Positions 26,523 through 38,200 of a stretch of DNA of 64,000 nucleotides are shown piece after piece. The DNA comes from CAVOGJ01 sp963695405 (GTDB taxonomy: Bacteria; Planctomycetota; Planctomycetia; Pirellulales; Pirellulaceae), in assembly GCA_963695405.1 (NCBI GenBank), contig CAVOGJ010000015.1:558001-622000 (forward strand). The letters are read 5' to 3'. Within the stretch, counting starts at the first letter, position 1. Each line of letters opens with the position of its first letter. The notes under the pieces are model-generated. The model had not been told where the DNA came from. It was given only the letters and a program-made list of their open reading frames with translations, and searched no databases. The translations under genes and the position numbers were made by a program.

Positions 26523-29500
26523 TGGCCAGGACGTTGATCTGTTCGCCTTGGAGTTGCCCACCTTCGTCTATGACGTCAATTTCAGCCAATTCTTCCCCAT
26601 CCCGGCTTTTCCGATCGTCGGTGCCCAGGTATCGGCATCGATTGCGGCGCAGGTCGATCTGGCATTCGGATTTGACACTGTCGGCATCAACCAATTCCGC
26701 AGCAGCGGAAATCCGCTCGATGTCTTCAATGGCTTCTATGTCTTCGACCATGAAAATGCCGATGGTTCCGGGGCGGATATTTCCGAACTTATCTTCCAAG
26801 CCAACGTTACGGCGGGGGTAGGCCTGAACGCAGCTCTCGTGCGGGCCTCTGTGGATGGGGGGCTGTTCGGTCGGATCGATTTTAATTTGCACGACAACAA
26901 CGAAGACGGTCGTGTGCGGGCCGTCGAGTTGCTTGACAACGCATTGCTCGGTCCGATCCATATTTTTGACGTGTCCGGGGCGGTCGACGCCCGCCTGATC
27001 GCTTCGGCCGACGTGGGTTTGCCTCCCGCGGCGATTCATTTTCAGGCGGATATCGTTCCTCCTTTCCGGGTCCTTGATTTCCAGATTCCGCGACCCACGA
27101 CCGAGGCCGTACCCTTGGCTCAGAAGAATGGGTCGGTACTGGAACTGAACATCGGGCCGCTCGCGGTGCGTCGCAATTTTTTCTTTACGGAAGACATTGC
27201 CGAGTCGTATGTACTTCGCCCAGGACAGACTCCCGGGTCGGTGATTGTAGAAGCCTTTGGTCGCAGTCAGCTCTATCAGGGAGTGACGGCGATCTCTGGT
27301 GACGCGGGTTTGGGGAACGATCGGATCGAGGTGTCTCCCGATTTGAACATCCCGATCTTCCTGTCAGGTGGTCAAGGCGACGATGTGCTGATCGGCGGGG
27401 CAGGTAACGACATACTCTCTGGCGGTGCAGGCAACGATCAACTGTTCGGTAACGGTGGCCAAGACACGCTCTATGGCGCAGCCGGCAACGATGTGATTCG
27501 TGGTGGCAGCGGTGCCGATTTTGCGTCTGGTGGCAGCGGCCTTGATACGCTGTTCGGCGGCGATGGGGACGATGAACTCTGGGGAGATGCGGATCGCGAC
27601 CAATTGTATGGCGACGCTGGTGAAGATCAGATGTTCGGCGGCAGTGGGGACGATCTGCTGGAGGGCGGCACGGGGAGCGATCGAATCGAAGGCGGAAGTG
27701 GAAATGACCGGATCGACGGCGGCAAGGATGGCGACCTGCTGTGGGGAGATGCCGGCGATGATCAGCTGCGTGGTGGCGATGGATCGGATGAGATCCATGG
27801 TGGCCTAGGGCAAGACTTCGTCAGTGGTGGACTCGGCAATGACGAAATTTTCGGAGATGACGGAGACGATCAGCTATACGGCGAAAACAGCCGCGACACA
27901 ATTTACGGTGGCCGGGGCAACGATCGGCTGTTTGGCGGCCTGGCCGAGGACACGCTGTTCGGCGGGTTGGGGAATGACGTCATTTACGCCTCGGACGATT
28001 TGCTAACCCCTGAGGAAGCGAACCACACGATCCACGGCGGGGGTGGTCAAGATACGATCTACGGAGCCGACGGCAATGACGTTGTCTTCGGCGATGGCAT
28101 CAACGATGCCGCGGGATTCGTGGATGCAAGAGAGGATGGAGCGGACGTGATCCAGTCGCTGGCGGGCGATGACCAGGTGTTTGGCGGAGGTGGCAACGAT
28201 ACGATCTGGGCCGGCGCAGGAAACGACTATGTTAGCGGTGATCTGGGTAACGATTTTCTGCAAGGGGGCACGGGCGACGATGTGCTCTGGGGAGGGTTCG
28301 CGGCGATCGCCCTATCGCGGCTCGACCGTTCCACGCCGGCTGCCATCGCAGCCAATTTCGTGCTGCCACCGCGTTGGGACGAAGTGCAAGGCCGTGCCGA
28401 AACGGCGACCGGCTATGTTCCCACACGACTCGTCACACCGGCCGCATTGAATGGCTTGTCGAGCGAGGGATCACCCAGTGACGGACAGGACACGTTACAA
28501 GGCGACGATGGCAGCGACCTTCTCTTCGGCGGCTCTGAGGCCGATGCCATCGACGGCGGGGACGGCGATGATTATGTGGACGCCGGTTTGGGTAACGACC
28601 TGGATGTGACGGGGGGACGCGGCGACGACGTCGTGCGAGGCGGTGGGGGGAACGACGCGGTGCGGGGCGGCGATGGAATCGACCAGGTCTACGGCGACAG
28701 CGGTGACGATCTCCTCTTTGGCGATGCAGGTCGTGGTCTGGATCAGACGGGTCAGCGACTGTTTGGCGGTGACGGCCGCGATACGCTCTTCGCCTATGCT
28801 CCCACCACGATTGCCGAAGCGGCCAGCGGCGATCAACTGCTGGGCGATGCGGGCGGGGACACCCTGTATGGCAACACGCGGCAAGATATCTTGCTGGGCG
28901 GCGAGGGAAATGACCTGCTGTCGGGCGACTATCTCGCAGGCCCTCTTTATGTTCCCAACGGAAGTGAAACCAACGGTGCCAGCGACCTGCTCTTGGGCGA
29001 TGCTGGCGAGGATCGCCTGGTAGGCAACGGTGGGGACGATCAGCTGTGGGGTGGAGCCGGTACGGACGTCCTTGACGGTGCGGCCGGCGCCGATACGGCC
29101 TTCGGTGGCGGCGGCGTTGATCTCTTCGTCCTATATACCGGGCCAGGGGCTGCCAGCGACATCCTTGATGGTCACGGCCCGAACGCGTTAGGGGACGGAA
29201 ATGGCACAACGGCGGATGATAACGCGACCGATATCCTGGTTATCAACGGAACCGGCCTGAATGACACGATCTTACTCTCGGAAACTGACACACAGCAGCG
29301 CCGTCTGCGGGTCGATCTGAACGGTGCGGCGTTTTTCGTCGATTGGCGTAGCCCGCTCAACGACGCTCCGCTGGTCGAGCAGTTCCAATTGAATGGATTT
29401 GGCGGCGATGACAATCTGGGGTTCGCGCAAACGCATGTCCTGCCCGGTATGAACCGCGGCGGTCCGATGACCTTTGCTCTGCCTGGCGGCGCAAAGGAAG

Positions 29501-32500
29501 TCGATCTGACAACGCTGTCCGCGCGTGGTCGTGATTTCGTGGCCGTGATCAACGGTGGTGATGGCGATGATCGACTGGTGGGCGGAACCGGGCGCGATCG
29601 ACTGGATGGCAATGCAGGGAGTGATCGCTTGTTTGGATTGGTGGGCGACGACCGTCTGTGGGGCGACAGTGGCGATGGGTCGCGGTTCGATCGAGATGAA
29701 CTTTTTGCGGGTGGTGGCAACGACGATCTGCTAGGAGGCCAAGGCCGCAACGATCTGTATGCCTGGTCGTTCTCTCCGGACATCGGGGCCAATGGTTTGC
29801 CGCGAGACCCGGCCGAGATCGCGGCCAGCGGCCCAAGTAGCGACTTCGGTGTCTTCTTGGACTCCCAAGGTCGACCGGTAGCCAGCCCCGCCCTGGGTGG
29901 TGTGGAGCTGGAAAATACGGGACTGAATCGGTTGGTCGGACAAGTCCGCGACGATTACTTGCTGGGCGGAACCGGTGTCGACTTTATGTACGGTGGTGGC
30001 GGTGGCGATACGCTCCTCCGCCGTGACGGCCAGACGTTTGTGTCGTTGGACGAGAACCTGGCCGGCGAAGCGTGGAAGCAGTATGCGGAGGATACGGGTC
30101 AGGTCTGGTACGTGGGCGGCACGAATGCGGATGATCGCATCAATGTTGATTTCGTTACCGAACCAGGGCTACTCGCCGATCACCATCTCATCACGCGACT
30201 GACGAATAACAACGGGACGTACAGCTTCGACGCCAGCGTACGACTCGATTTTGCCGCCACGGACGCCAACGGGACTCGATTGTGGGACGCGAATGACCTC
30301 GTTTTTCGGGCCAACGACTACCTCTCGGCGATGCAGGCGGATCCCAATGATGGGCAGGCTGCGACGTCGCTGGCACTCACCGCGCTGACCGACGGGCTGT
30401 TGCCGCCGGAAGATGAGTATCTGGCCATTATTATCGACGCGCTCGATGGCGATGATGAAATCACGGTTGGCCCTACCGTGCAAAAGACGGTCTGGATTGA
30501 CGCCGGGGACGGGGATGACCGAGTGGAAATCGTCTCGGGGAATGCGATCCTGATTGATCGTGCCGAGATCGGCACTCCGCAAGGCGGTTTACGGGGTCGT
30601 AATGACACGGCGGCACAGGCCTTCGATCTGGACATTGAGGGACCAAACAGCGATGGCGTCATCCTCACCAATTTGACGATCGATAATCCGAATGACACGG
30701 ACTGGTTCCGCTTCACGCCGCAACTGAGCCTGTCTCAGGCGTCCATTCGCGTGGCGGGCAATTCACCCGATGACAACTTGATGATCTCGATCTATGCCGA
30801 AGAAGATTATAACGGGAACAATTCGCCGCCGCTGATCGGACCCTCGACAGGTCCCCTCGACCTGGGCTCCCTCGTCCTCGGCGAGACGTATCTTCTCCGG
30901 GTCGAGTCTGATTTAAGGCCGACCATCTACGACCTGCAGTTCCAACGCGGAGTGGCTGGCCCGTTGCCCATCATCAATATGGCGTTGCGCGACGACCCGG
31001 TGCGGCGTGACGTGATCCTGGGCGGCAGGGGCAACGACATCCTGATTGGCGGCCCAGGGGAGGATTGGATCTTTGGTGGCCCGCGCGAAGTGGCTCCCGG
31101 CGTGGAAGACCGGGACGTGCTCAGTGGAGGCGTCGATCGGCAAGCCAGCGACCTCCTGTTCGGTGGCGCCGACCACGATTCCTTCCAGATATTGCCCGAT
31201 TTCCTACCGCAGTTGTCCAATCAACGCGGCACGCTCTTTGATCCGACGGGGCAAACGTATATTCCGACCACCAGCGATCAGTTCTTCGGTGGCGAAGGGG
31301 ATGATCAGGTGATCTTCGCGGGAGGCGATCGCGATCGCGATGGTCGGGTCGTGCCCGACTTTGTGGCCCTGCGTTACAACACAGGCCTCCACCGTTACGA
31401 ATTTACGAATCTCGTCTGGGACGTCGACCAGCTGGCCTTCGCGACGGAGATGACCGACACGTCATCGCTGGTCTACCAGCAGCAGTACCTGTTCTACCAA
31501 ACGCGTGACATCGAACGGACCGTTCTTACGACGGCCGACGGGGATGATGTCGTCCACCTCGATGGCACCTTCAAACTCCTCCCGATTTCCGGGACGGTGA
31601 ATCCGGCCGATATCGACACCTGGGGCATCGATGTGGGAGACGCACAGCAGTCGACTTCCCAAATGTCCTTCACGGTGCAAGCAGGAGATGGGGATGATCG
31701 GGTTTTCGGAAGTCCACTCGCCGATGTGCTGCGGGGCGGTGCTGGCAATGATCAATTGGTGGGAGGCGGCGGTGACGACGAGATCGATGGCGGTGGCGGC
31801 AATGATCAACTGTACGGTGGAACGACCGACCTGGTTGATGGCAATCCTGTCAACGCGGCGTCGGGCAGCTCGGATCCGTCGGATCTATTTCGCTTTGCGG
31901 CCGCACCGCCCCTGCTGATCACACCTCCTCCCAGTCGCTTGGGGATTGACTTGCAGCAGACGACGGACGCATCCTTCGATCAATCGGCGGCGTTTGAGGG
32001 TTCTTTGGCAAACGAAGGCCTGGAAGCCGCCCAGTCGATCGGTGACTTTAACGGCGATGGTCGCGACGACATGCTGCTGAGCGGACAGTCCTTCAGCTAC
32101 GTGATACTCAGCACGGCAGATCTGGACAATGTCGTGGCCGTTCGCGATCGAGCGCAGTTCGTCATCGATCATGCGGCCTTGGGTCGACCTGCCATCCGCA
32201 TGGGCAATATGGATGGCGATGACTTCGCCGACCTGATTTTCCAGCGCGAGGTGGCAGGCGAGTTGATCATCACGGTCGTCCGCGGGGGGCCAAACGCCGG
32301 CGTCAACGCCCAAAACAACGTGATCGCCTGGCCGCGCCAATGGGATGGCGATTTCGTGTCGGCTGTTTTGTCGGACAATAATCATTATCAGATTCAGATT
32401 CCCGCGAGCCAGGTCTCGGCGGCGGATGTGCGGACTTACGCGTTGCATTACCTCGGAGATGAATCAGCGAGCGGCAATGGACACGATGATCTGCTGGTCG

Positions 32501-35238
32501 TCTCTTCGACTCCCACTCCGGCGGGCGTGAATCGAGCCCAGTATGGATTTGTTTTCTCCGGCCAGGCATTAGCGGATCGCTTGCTGGATGGTTCGGTCAC
32601 GGCGGCCGATGCGGCAGCGACCGTCGTCACGCTGAATCCGCAGGCTCCTTCCCCGCCCGATTATCTTGAGGAGGACTTGCAGTTGGTGGTTGCTGGCGAT
32701 GCGACAGGGAACGGACGAGATGACGTTCTCGTCTATGACGCCAAGCGGCAGATGGCGGCGCTGATCGAAGGGGGCACCTTGGGAGATGTCGGTGTGGATG
32801 CCCAGTCGGCCGTTGCGGACCCGTTTCTCGGAAACCTGGTCCGACCCGTGGCGGTCGGAGATCTGAATCAGGACGGGCTCGATGAATTGGCGCTGGCGAC
32901 CGCGCAACAGGTGAGCATTTATTTTGGATCGCCGCAGCCGGAAGCCATCTCGTTCACCAATCCGGACATTCGCGTCACGGCGCCCGCCGACCACCCAGGA
33001 TCGACGACCTTGTCGGTGACCGGCGGCGACTTCAACGGTGATGGCGAGGGTGACCTGGCAGTAGACGTCGGCGTTACACGACTTCCGGATGCGGTAGACG
33101 ATCCGCAAACGTATGTCTTCTTTGGCATCGCGGGCCAATCGCAACCGTTGCAGTTCTCGGACGCGGCTGCGACGATCTCCGTGCCAAGTGGAGGGCTGCC
33201 GATCGCCCGGGCGCTTCAGTTCGGTGGCCAAGCCTCCGTCGTGGTCAACGATGATTCGAGCATCGCGATTCAAAAGCAGGTGACGATCGAGGCTTGGATT
33301 CGAGTCGATAATTTGGATACGAATCTGCAAGCCATCGTGCAGAAGGGCAATGGCGAAGACTCGAAAAATCATGCCTTTGCCCTGTTCGTTAACGAATTCG
33401 GGAGCCTGGTGGCCGATACCTCGGACGGACTCACGGGAAATCGCGTCGTGTCGGCGACCCAGCTGATTGAGACTGGTCGCTGGTACCACGTCGCTGCGGT
33501 GATCAATCGAGCGGCAGGTGTGCAGCGCATGCGTTTGTTCGTCAACGGCCGCACTGCCGCCATGACGAGCGGCGGGGCAATCAGCACCCCGAACGACGTG
33601 AGGAATACGGTCGATCCGCTGATCATCGGTGGTCAATTCGACCCGTCCGACCCGCCCAGCCCGCTCATTTCTCCTTTTAACGGAGCCATCGAGGAAGTAC
33701 GTATCTGGGACACCGCCCGTACGCCGGGTGAGATTGCCGCCAATATGAATCGTCGTCTTTCCGGAACCGAAACTGGCTTGGCCGCATATTATCGTCTGGA
33801 GGAAGCCATCGGCGGCTTGGTGATCGATCGTACGATGGGTCAGAGTCACGGCCAGCTCATGAACGCCGCGAACGCGGAGTTCATCGACGTCTTCGCGAAA
33901 TTGGGGCAGTTGCCGGCAGCGCCGGGCATCGACCTGAACGCCGATGGATTCGACGAGCTACTGATTGGTTCGGTCGGCGCGCGCAGCCATGACACCCAGC
34001 GGCTGGGTGTGGGTCGTGTCTCGACCATTTATGGATCGGGAACCCTGCGGCTACCGGGGCCTCAAGATACCGTCATCGAACTTGCCAATCGGACGATCCC
34101 AGGCAGCGGTTCTTTCGTGGAACGTCGAGCCGCGGGCACGACCGCCACCTATCCTGCGGTGGGCGCGAGGTTCGCGCTCCCAGCGGGAAGCAGCGAACAG
34201 TGGTTCCGGCTGGCCACCTTGGGTGACGGACGAGGCGGCGACGTGATTCGTCTGGGGCGAGCCGGACTGGCGACGAATACGCAACTCTCGCCCGTGGCCC
34301 AGGGGACCGTGCGGGGCGCAAGCGTGATTGACCAGACGATTCAACTCGACCGCATCGCAGGAAATACCGGAGTCGGAGTACTCGAATTCGATTTGAGCCA
34401 ATTCCTCGATCTACTCGTCGGTCCGAGCGATTTGGCGGCCGCGACGCTTCAGTTGGACCTGACCGAGGGACAACCCGAAAGCGGCTTCCTCTTCGTGGAT
34501 ATCCTGGATGGCGAGTCCGATAGTCAGCTGACCACTGCGGATGGCCCGTCGGCCGCCCGCCTTTCCCGCCAGATCATCTCGTTGCAGCCGGGAAGTGGCC
34601 TGTACGACATCGACTTCACTTCCGCCTTGCTTGCCTCTTTCGCGGCCCAGCGCAGTCGATTAACCGTTCGCCTGCAACTGGCCGATCCCAACTCGGACGG
34701 ACCCTGGTTGGTCAATCAAGCCCGGCTGCAGATCGAGCGCCCTTCCGGGTTGGTGGCCGACCTGATTTCTTCCGGCGGGAATGTCCTGTTTGCATCCCAG
34801 GCAGCGATCGACTTAAGATCGATTCCCGCCGGAAGCTATTTCCTCCGCATCGCCACGGATGATGGCCAACCCGTCGCGGCAACGCGTGAGTTCCAAGTCG
34901 AGATCGCGGCACCCAATGCTGGCCAGAGCTTTCCGATCTCGGATCGTGATGTGCTCCGCGGTGGCGACGGCGATGATCTACTCGTTGGCAATGAAGACTT
35001 CGATTATTTGTTTGGTGAAAGTGGCACGGATGCCTTCATCGGTGAGAATGTCGAAATTCACGACTATGCCGTGGGTGACCTGGTGGCCCTCGATCCTCCG
35101 AACGGGGAACAGACTTCGCAGGCGATCTTCTCGGCCGTGGATCCTGTTGTGGAAATTCCCGACTCGGCGCTGCGTGGGGCTATTCTCCGTGCCCTGGGCT
35201 TCCCCACGGAGTATGGAGAACGACCGTTGCGCCAGTGA
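26419..35238 (+). CDS. Giant surface protein, central segment with RTX, FG-GAP and LamG modules
   Basis: 2939 residues in the next frame; ATG 26419 is simply the first available start, since the sequence is really a continuation. RTX (hemolysin-type) nonapeptides GGxGxDxxx occur in blocks at about 27360-28290, 28490-29130, 29540-29770, 31010-31110, 31680-31830 and 34950-35040; these bind Ca and drive folding after secretion. A PPC-like beta domain lies near 30600-30920, FG-GAP/VCBS-like repeats (DFNGDGRDDML, DLNQDGLDELAL, DFNGDGEGDLAVD) at 32030-33120, and a LamG-type concanavalin fold at 33200-33850. The frame ends at TGA 35236-35238 inside an LRR capping sequence that continues in the +1 frame. 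RTX content suggests type I-like export, but no transporter is nearby. Confidence 0.75.
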   Translation: MPGDYFQPPGEPDPQGLVMSFPLLSEPSRIFGLLSGQDVDLFALELPTFVYDVNFSQFFPIPAFPIVGAQVSASIAAQVDLAFGFDTVGINQFRSSGNPLDVFNGFYVFDHENADGSGADISELIFQANVTAGVGLNAALVRASVDGGLFGRIDFNLHDNNEDGRVRAVELLDNALLGPIHIFDVSGAVDARLIASADVGLPPAAIHFQADIVPPFRVLDFQIPRPTTEAVPLAQKNGSVLELNIGPLAVRRNFFFTEDIAESYVLRPGQTPGSVIVEAFGRSQLYQGVTAISGDAGLGNDRIEVSPDLNIPIFLSGGQGDDVLIGGAGNDILSGGAGNDQLFGNGGQDTLYGAAGNDVIRGGSGADFASGGSGLDTLFGGDGDDELWGDADRDQLYGDAGEDQMFGGSGDDLLEGGTGSDRIEGGSGNDRIDGGKDGDLLWGDAGDDQLRGGDGSDEIHGGLGQDFVSGGLGNDEIFGDDGDDQLYGENSRDTIYGGRGNDRLFGGLAEDTLFGGLGNDVIYASDDLLTPEEANHTIHGGGGQDTIYGADGNDVVFGDGINDAAGFVDAREDGADVIQSLAGDDQVFGGGGNDTIWAGAGNDYVSGDLGNDFLQGGTGDDVLWGGFAAIALSRLDRSTPAAIAANFVLPPRWDEVQGRAETATGYVPTRLVTPAALNGLSSEGSPSDGQDTLQGDDGSDLLFGGSEADAIDGGDGDDYVDAGLGNDLDVTGGRGDDVVRGGGGNDAVRGGDGIDQVYGDSGDDLLFGDAGRGLDQTGQRLFGGDGRDTLFAYAPTTIAEAASGDQLLGDAGGDTLYGNTRQDILLGGEGNDLLSGDYLAGPLYVPNGSETNGASDLLLGDAGEDRLVGNGGDDQLWGGAGTDVLDGAAGADTAFGGGGVDLFVLYTGPGAASDILDGHGPNALGDGNGTTADDNATDILVINGTGLNDTILLSETDTQQRRLRVDLNGAAFFVDWRSPLNDAPLVEQFQLNGFGGDDNLGFAQTHVLPGMNRGGPMTFALPGGAKEVDLTTLSARGRDFVAVINGGDGDDRLVGGTGRDRLDGNAGSDRLFGLVGDDRLWGDSGDGSRFDRDELFAGGGNDDLLGGQGRNDLYAWSFSPDIGANGLPRDPAEIAASGPSSDFGVFLDSQGRPVASPALGGVELENTGLNRLVGQVRDDYLLGGTGVDFMYGGGGGDTLLRRDGQTFVSLDENLAGEAWKQYAEDTGQVWYVGGTNADDRINVDFVTEPGLLADHHLITRLTNNNGTYSFDASVRLDFAATDANGTRLWDANDLVFRANDYLSAMQADPNDGQAATSLALTALTDGLLPPEDEYLAIIIDALDGDDEITVGPTVQKTVWIDAGDGDDRVEIVSGNAILIDRAEIGTPQGGLRGRNDTAAQAFDLDIEGPNSDGVILTNLTIDNPNDTDWFRFTPQLSLSQASIRVAGNSPDDNLMISIYAEEDYNGNNSPPLIGPSTGPLDLGSLVLGETYLLRVESDLRPTIYDLQFQRGVAGPLPIINMALRDDPVRRDVILGGRGNDILIGGPGEDWIFGGPREVAPGVEDRDVLSGGVDRQASDLLFGGADHDSFQILPDFLPQLSNQRGTLFDPTGQTYIPTTSDQFFGGEGDDQVIFAGGDRDRDGRVVPDFVALRYNTGLHRYEFTNLVWDVDQLAFATEMTDTSSLVYQQQYLFYQTRDIERTVLTTADGDDVVHLDGTFKLLPISGTVNPADIDTWGIDVGDAQQSTSQMSFTVQAGDGDDRVFGSPLADVLRGGAGNDQLVGGGGDDEIDGGGGNDQLYGGTTDLVDGNPVNAASGSSDPSDLFRFAAAPPLLITPPPSRLGIDLQQTTDASFDQSAAFEGSLANEGLEAAQSIGDFNGDGRDDMLLSGQSFSYVILSTADLDNVVAVRDRAQFVIDHAALGRPAIRMGNMDGDDFADLIFQREVAGELIITVVRGGPNAGVNAQNNVIAWPRQWDGDFVSAVLSDNNHYQIQIPASQVSAADVRTYALHYLGDESASGNGHDDLLVVSSTPTPAGVNRAQYGFVFSGQALADRLLDGSVTAADAAATVVTLNPQAPSPPDYLEEDLQLVVAGDATGNGRDDVLVYDAKRQMAALIEGGTLGDVGVDAQSAVADPFLGNLVRPVAVGDLNQDGLDELALATAQQVSIYFGSPQPEAISFTNPDIRVTAPADHPGSTTLSVTGGDFNGDGEGDLAVDVGVTRLPDAVDDPQTYVFFGIAGQSQPLQFSDAAATISVPSGGLPIARALQFGGQASVVVNDDSSIAIQKQVTIEAWIRVDNLDTNLQAIVQKGNGEDSKNHAFALFVNEFGSLVADTSDGLTGNRVVSATQLIETGRWYHVAAVINRAAGVQRMRLFVNGRTAAMTSGGAISTPNDVRNTVDPLIIGGQFDPSDPPSPLISPFNGAIEEVRIWDTARTPGEIAANMNRRLSGTETGLAAYYRLEEAIGGLVIDRTMGQSHGQLMNAANAEFIDVFAKLGQLPAAPGIDLNADGFDELLIGSVGARSHDTQRLGVGRVSTIYGSGTLRLPGPQDTVIELANRTIPGSGSFVERRAAGTTATYPAVGARFALPAGSSEQWFRLATLGDGRGGDVIRLGRAGLATNTQLSPVAQGTVRGASVIDQTIQLDRIAGNTGVGVLEFDLSQFLDLLVGPSDLAAATLQLDLTEGQPESGFLFVDILDGESDSQLTTADGPSAARLSRQIISLQPGSGLYDIDFTSALLASFAAQRSRLTVRLQLADPNSDGPWLVNQARLQIERPSGLVADLISSGGNVLFASQAAIDLRSIPAGSYFLRIATDDGQPVAATREFQVEIAAPNAGQSFPISDRDVLRGGDGDDLLVGNEDFDYLFGESGTDAFIGENVEIHDYAVGDLVALDPPNGEQTSQAIFSAVDPVVEIPDSALRGAILRALGFPTEYGERPLRQ

Positions 35239-38200
35239 ACTGTCGTCGCTGGTGGAATTGGATTTGTCCGGTTTGGGAATTCAGTCATTGGAAGGGATCG
35301 AACATCTCGGGCAACTAAGATCGCTCGTGTTGTCGGGCAACCAATTGACCGACTCCCAACTGCAGCGGTTGGTGCCGCGAGTGGCGACCAGCGGTCCTTT
35401 CGCCGGTGAACTATTGGGCCTGAGTCAATTGCAACGGTTGTCGCTCGATTTCAATCCGGCCCTGACCAGCGTTGCTCCGCTTGATCAACTTCGGACGCTC
35501 ATAGCCCTCAGCCTGGATGGCACGGCGGTCGATCCGCTGAGCGCCATGGACCTGATTGATCCGATTTCCAAGATGCCGTTGCTGCGTTTTGTCAGCCTGC
35601 CGGCCCTTCCGTTGAGGTCGGACCACAATCTGGCGGGCAGGGAGGGACAATTGCTCAACTTGACGCTGCTCAGTGGAAGCACTTGGCAGGTGCACGACCC
35701 GCAAGGTAATCTCGTGGCCACTGGCCTCGCGCCGACAGTCGCCTTTACGCCCACGGATAACGGCGTGTTCACGCTTGCGATCGATGGTACCGACGCCCTA
35801 CCGATTTTGATTGCCAACCGAGCGCCCGTCATCACGAACCTGACCCCACTGTCACCTCGCGTCGAGGGCCAGACGGTAACCGCTGCGCAGCTGATCGCGG
35901 ACAGCGGGCTGGCGTTTAGCGATGCTGGCGCGAGCGACATTGTAAAGACGTTTGTCTCGGTTACCGATCCCAATGGCCGCACAACGAATCTGTCCAATGT
36001 GGCGCTCGATTTCGACGGGGTCGATGATTTCGTGCAGTTGGACGAGGAAGTTGCGCTCGGACAACTCACGCAAAACTTTACCGTGGCCGCCTGGATTCGT
36101 CCGCGCAGTCTGACCTTACGCGGCGGCATCATCGGCGGTCTGGGATTCGACCAAGGGAATGGTTCGACGGTCAGTGGCTGGGCTCTCCAAGTGACCCCCG
36201 GCAGTCAACCCGGGTTGTTATTCTCTGGCTTCTCGGGCATGACCGATGCCGAGTTCCAACCGGTGCCTTTCGTGCTCGATCAATGGACGCATGTGGCGTT
36301 CACCTACTCGGCCACGAATGAATTGCAGTTCTTCGTAAACGGACAACCGCTTGGGAATCCGCGACAGTTGAACGGCGCCACGCGGCCAACCGACGTACCC
36401 TTCACGATCGGCGATATTGCCGGATTGGACAGCTTCTTTGATGGACTGATCGATGATGTGGTTGTCTTTAATCGAGCCATCCCGGCCAGTGAGATTGCCG
36501 AACTCCAGGCGAATGGCGTGCCGACCGACCGCGCCAACCTCATTGGCCTTTGGCAATTCAATGAAGGGCTCGGTGCGGTGGCACAGGACGCGAGCGTCAG
36601 CGGACATGATGGAGTACTCGGCGGTGGGAACGTCGACGCCATTCCACTTTGGAATGCCACGGATGCCTTCGCCTTGCCTGGGTTGAGACTGGACAATGAG
36701 GGCACCTATCAGGTCGAGTTTAAAGTCATCGATGACGACGGAGGGTTTGACCAGGCGAAGATGATGCTGGAAGTGACGAATGCGGGACCGACGGCCAGAA
36801 TCACTTCGTCCGACCTGAGCGTTGACGTTGGCACCCTTGTGACTTTCCATGGCGGTGCGTCGACCGATCCGGGGCCATTGGACACGCTCGCGTTTGAATG
36901 GAACGTGACCACCAGTACGGGGCAAATCGTTTACGATGCGCGTGGTGTCGATTTTGATTTTGTCCCCGACCAGCCCGGCATCTACCAGGTTACCCTGACC
37001 GTGACCGACTCGGCGGGGATCGCGGACAACCAGTCGGTGGTCGTCTCCGCGGCACCACACGTCGAGATTGGAGTGCCGGCAGGTCCCCTCCGCGAAGGAG
37101 ATTGGATCGAATTCACTTCGACCGGCAGCACGCCCGCAGCGGATGCCGCCTTACGCAATTATGTTTGGGAAGTGCGACACGGAGGCATTCTTGTTGCCAA
37201 CGGCACTGGCAGCACACTCCGTTATCGTCCCACACGTGATGGACAGTACGAGGTGAGTCTGCTGATTGTGGATTCCTTCACCGGTGAGGGCTCGGTCTTT
37301 GCCATCGCTCAGCAAACGGTGGATGTCCAGAATGTGGCGCCAATGGTTACTCTACCCGCCACTGCGTCCACGGAGGAAGGTGCTTACCAATTGCCGCTGC
37401 TCATCAGCGATCCGGGTTCCGACGAGTCACTGACCGTCTTTATCAATTGGGGCGATGGCGATTCGGAAAGTCTGACGGCGACCGGTTCCGGATTGACCAC
37501 CCTTCCCACGCACACGTATTTAGAAGCCGGAATTTACAACGTCACTGTCGTCGCCGTCGACGACAACCAAGTGGCCTCGAATCTAGTCGTGATGGCGTTG
37601 GAGGTTGGAAATCGAGCTCCCAGCGACCTGTTGCTGAATGGACCAAGCACACTTCTTGACGGCCAGCTCGCAGTGTTTACCGGCGACTTTGACGATTTCG
37701 GAAATGATACTCACACCGCCACTTGGAATTTTGGCGATGGTTCGCCGGACGAAATGGCCATCGTGCAGGCAGGCCAGTTGTTTCAGCGGGCTCACGCTTA
37801 CCAACGTTCCGGCAGTTATTCCGTGACGCTGACCGTTACCGACAGCGAAGGAGCCGCTACCACGACAACCAAGACGATCAGGGTGCTCAATTTGCCGCCA
37901 GCGAATGCGACGCTCGACGTGGTGTCCACACCAAGAACGGGTGGGACGTTGTCATTTAGCGGCACCGTTCGCGACTTTAGCGGCGACGTGCTGCGAGCGA
38001 CTCTCAATTTTGGCGATGGAACAGTGATTCCCGTCGAACTAACCGCGACTTCGACCATTGGCACGCAAACGAATTATTCATTCCAAGCTCAGCATGTCTA
38101 TCAACAGTCTGGAACCGTCGAAGTGACGCTCACTATTTTGGATCAAGATGGTGACGCAACCACGATCTCGCGTAATATACGCGTCAAGCAGTTTCGAGCG

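Noticed and set aside
28433..33849. Long minus-strand frames opposite the giant gene (for example 28433-29209 and 32569-33849)
   Set aside because: They are rich in His/Arg/Pro because they are antisense to GGxGxD repeats and similar codons; no recognisable domain.
26421..35238. Programmed ribosomal frameshifting in the giant gene
   Set aside because: Shifts occur in both directions in unrelated genes, without a consistent slippery heptamer or downstream structure, so errors or mutations are simpler.
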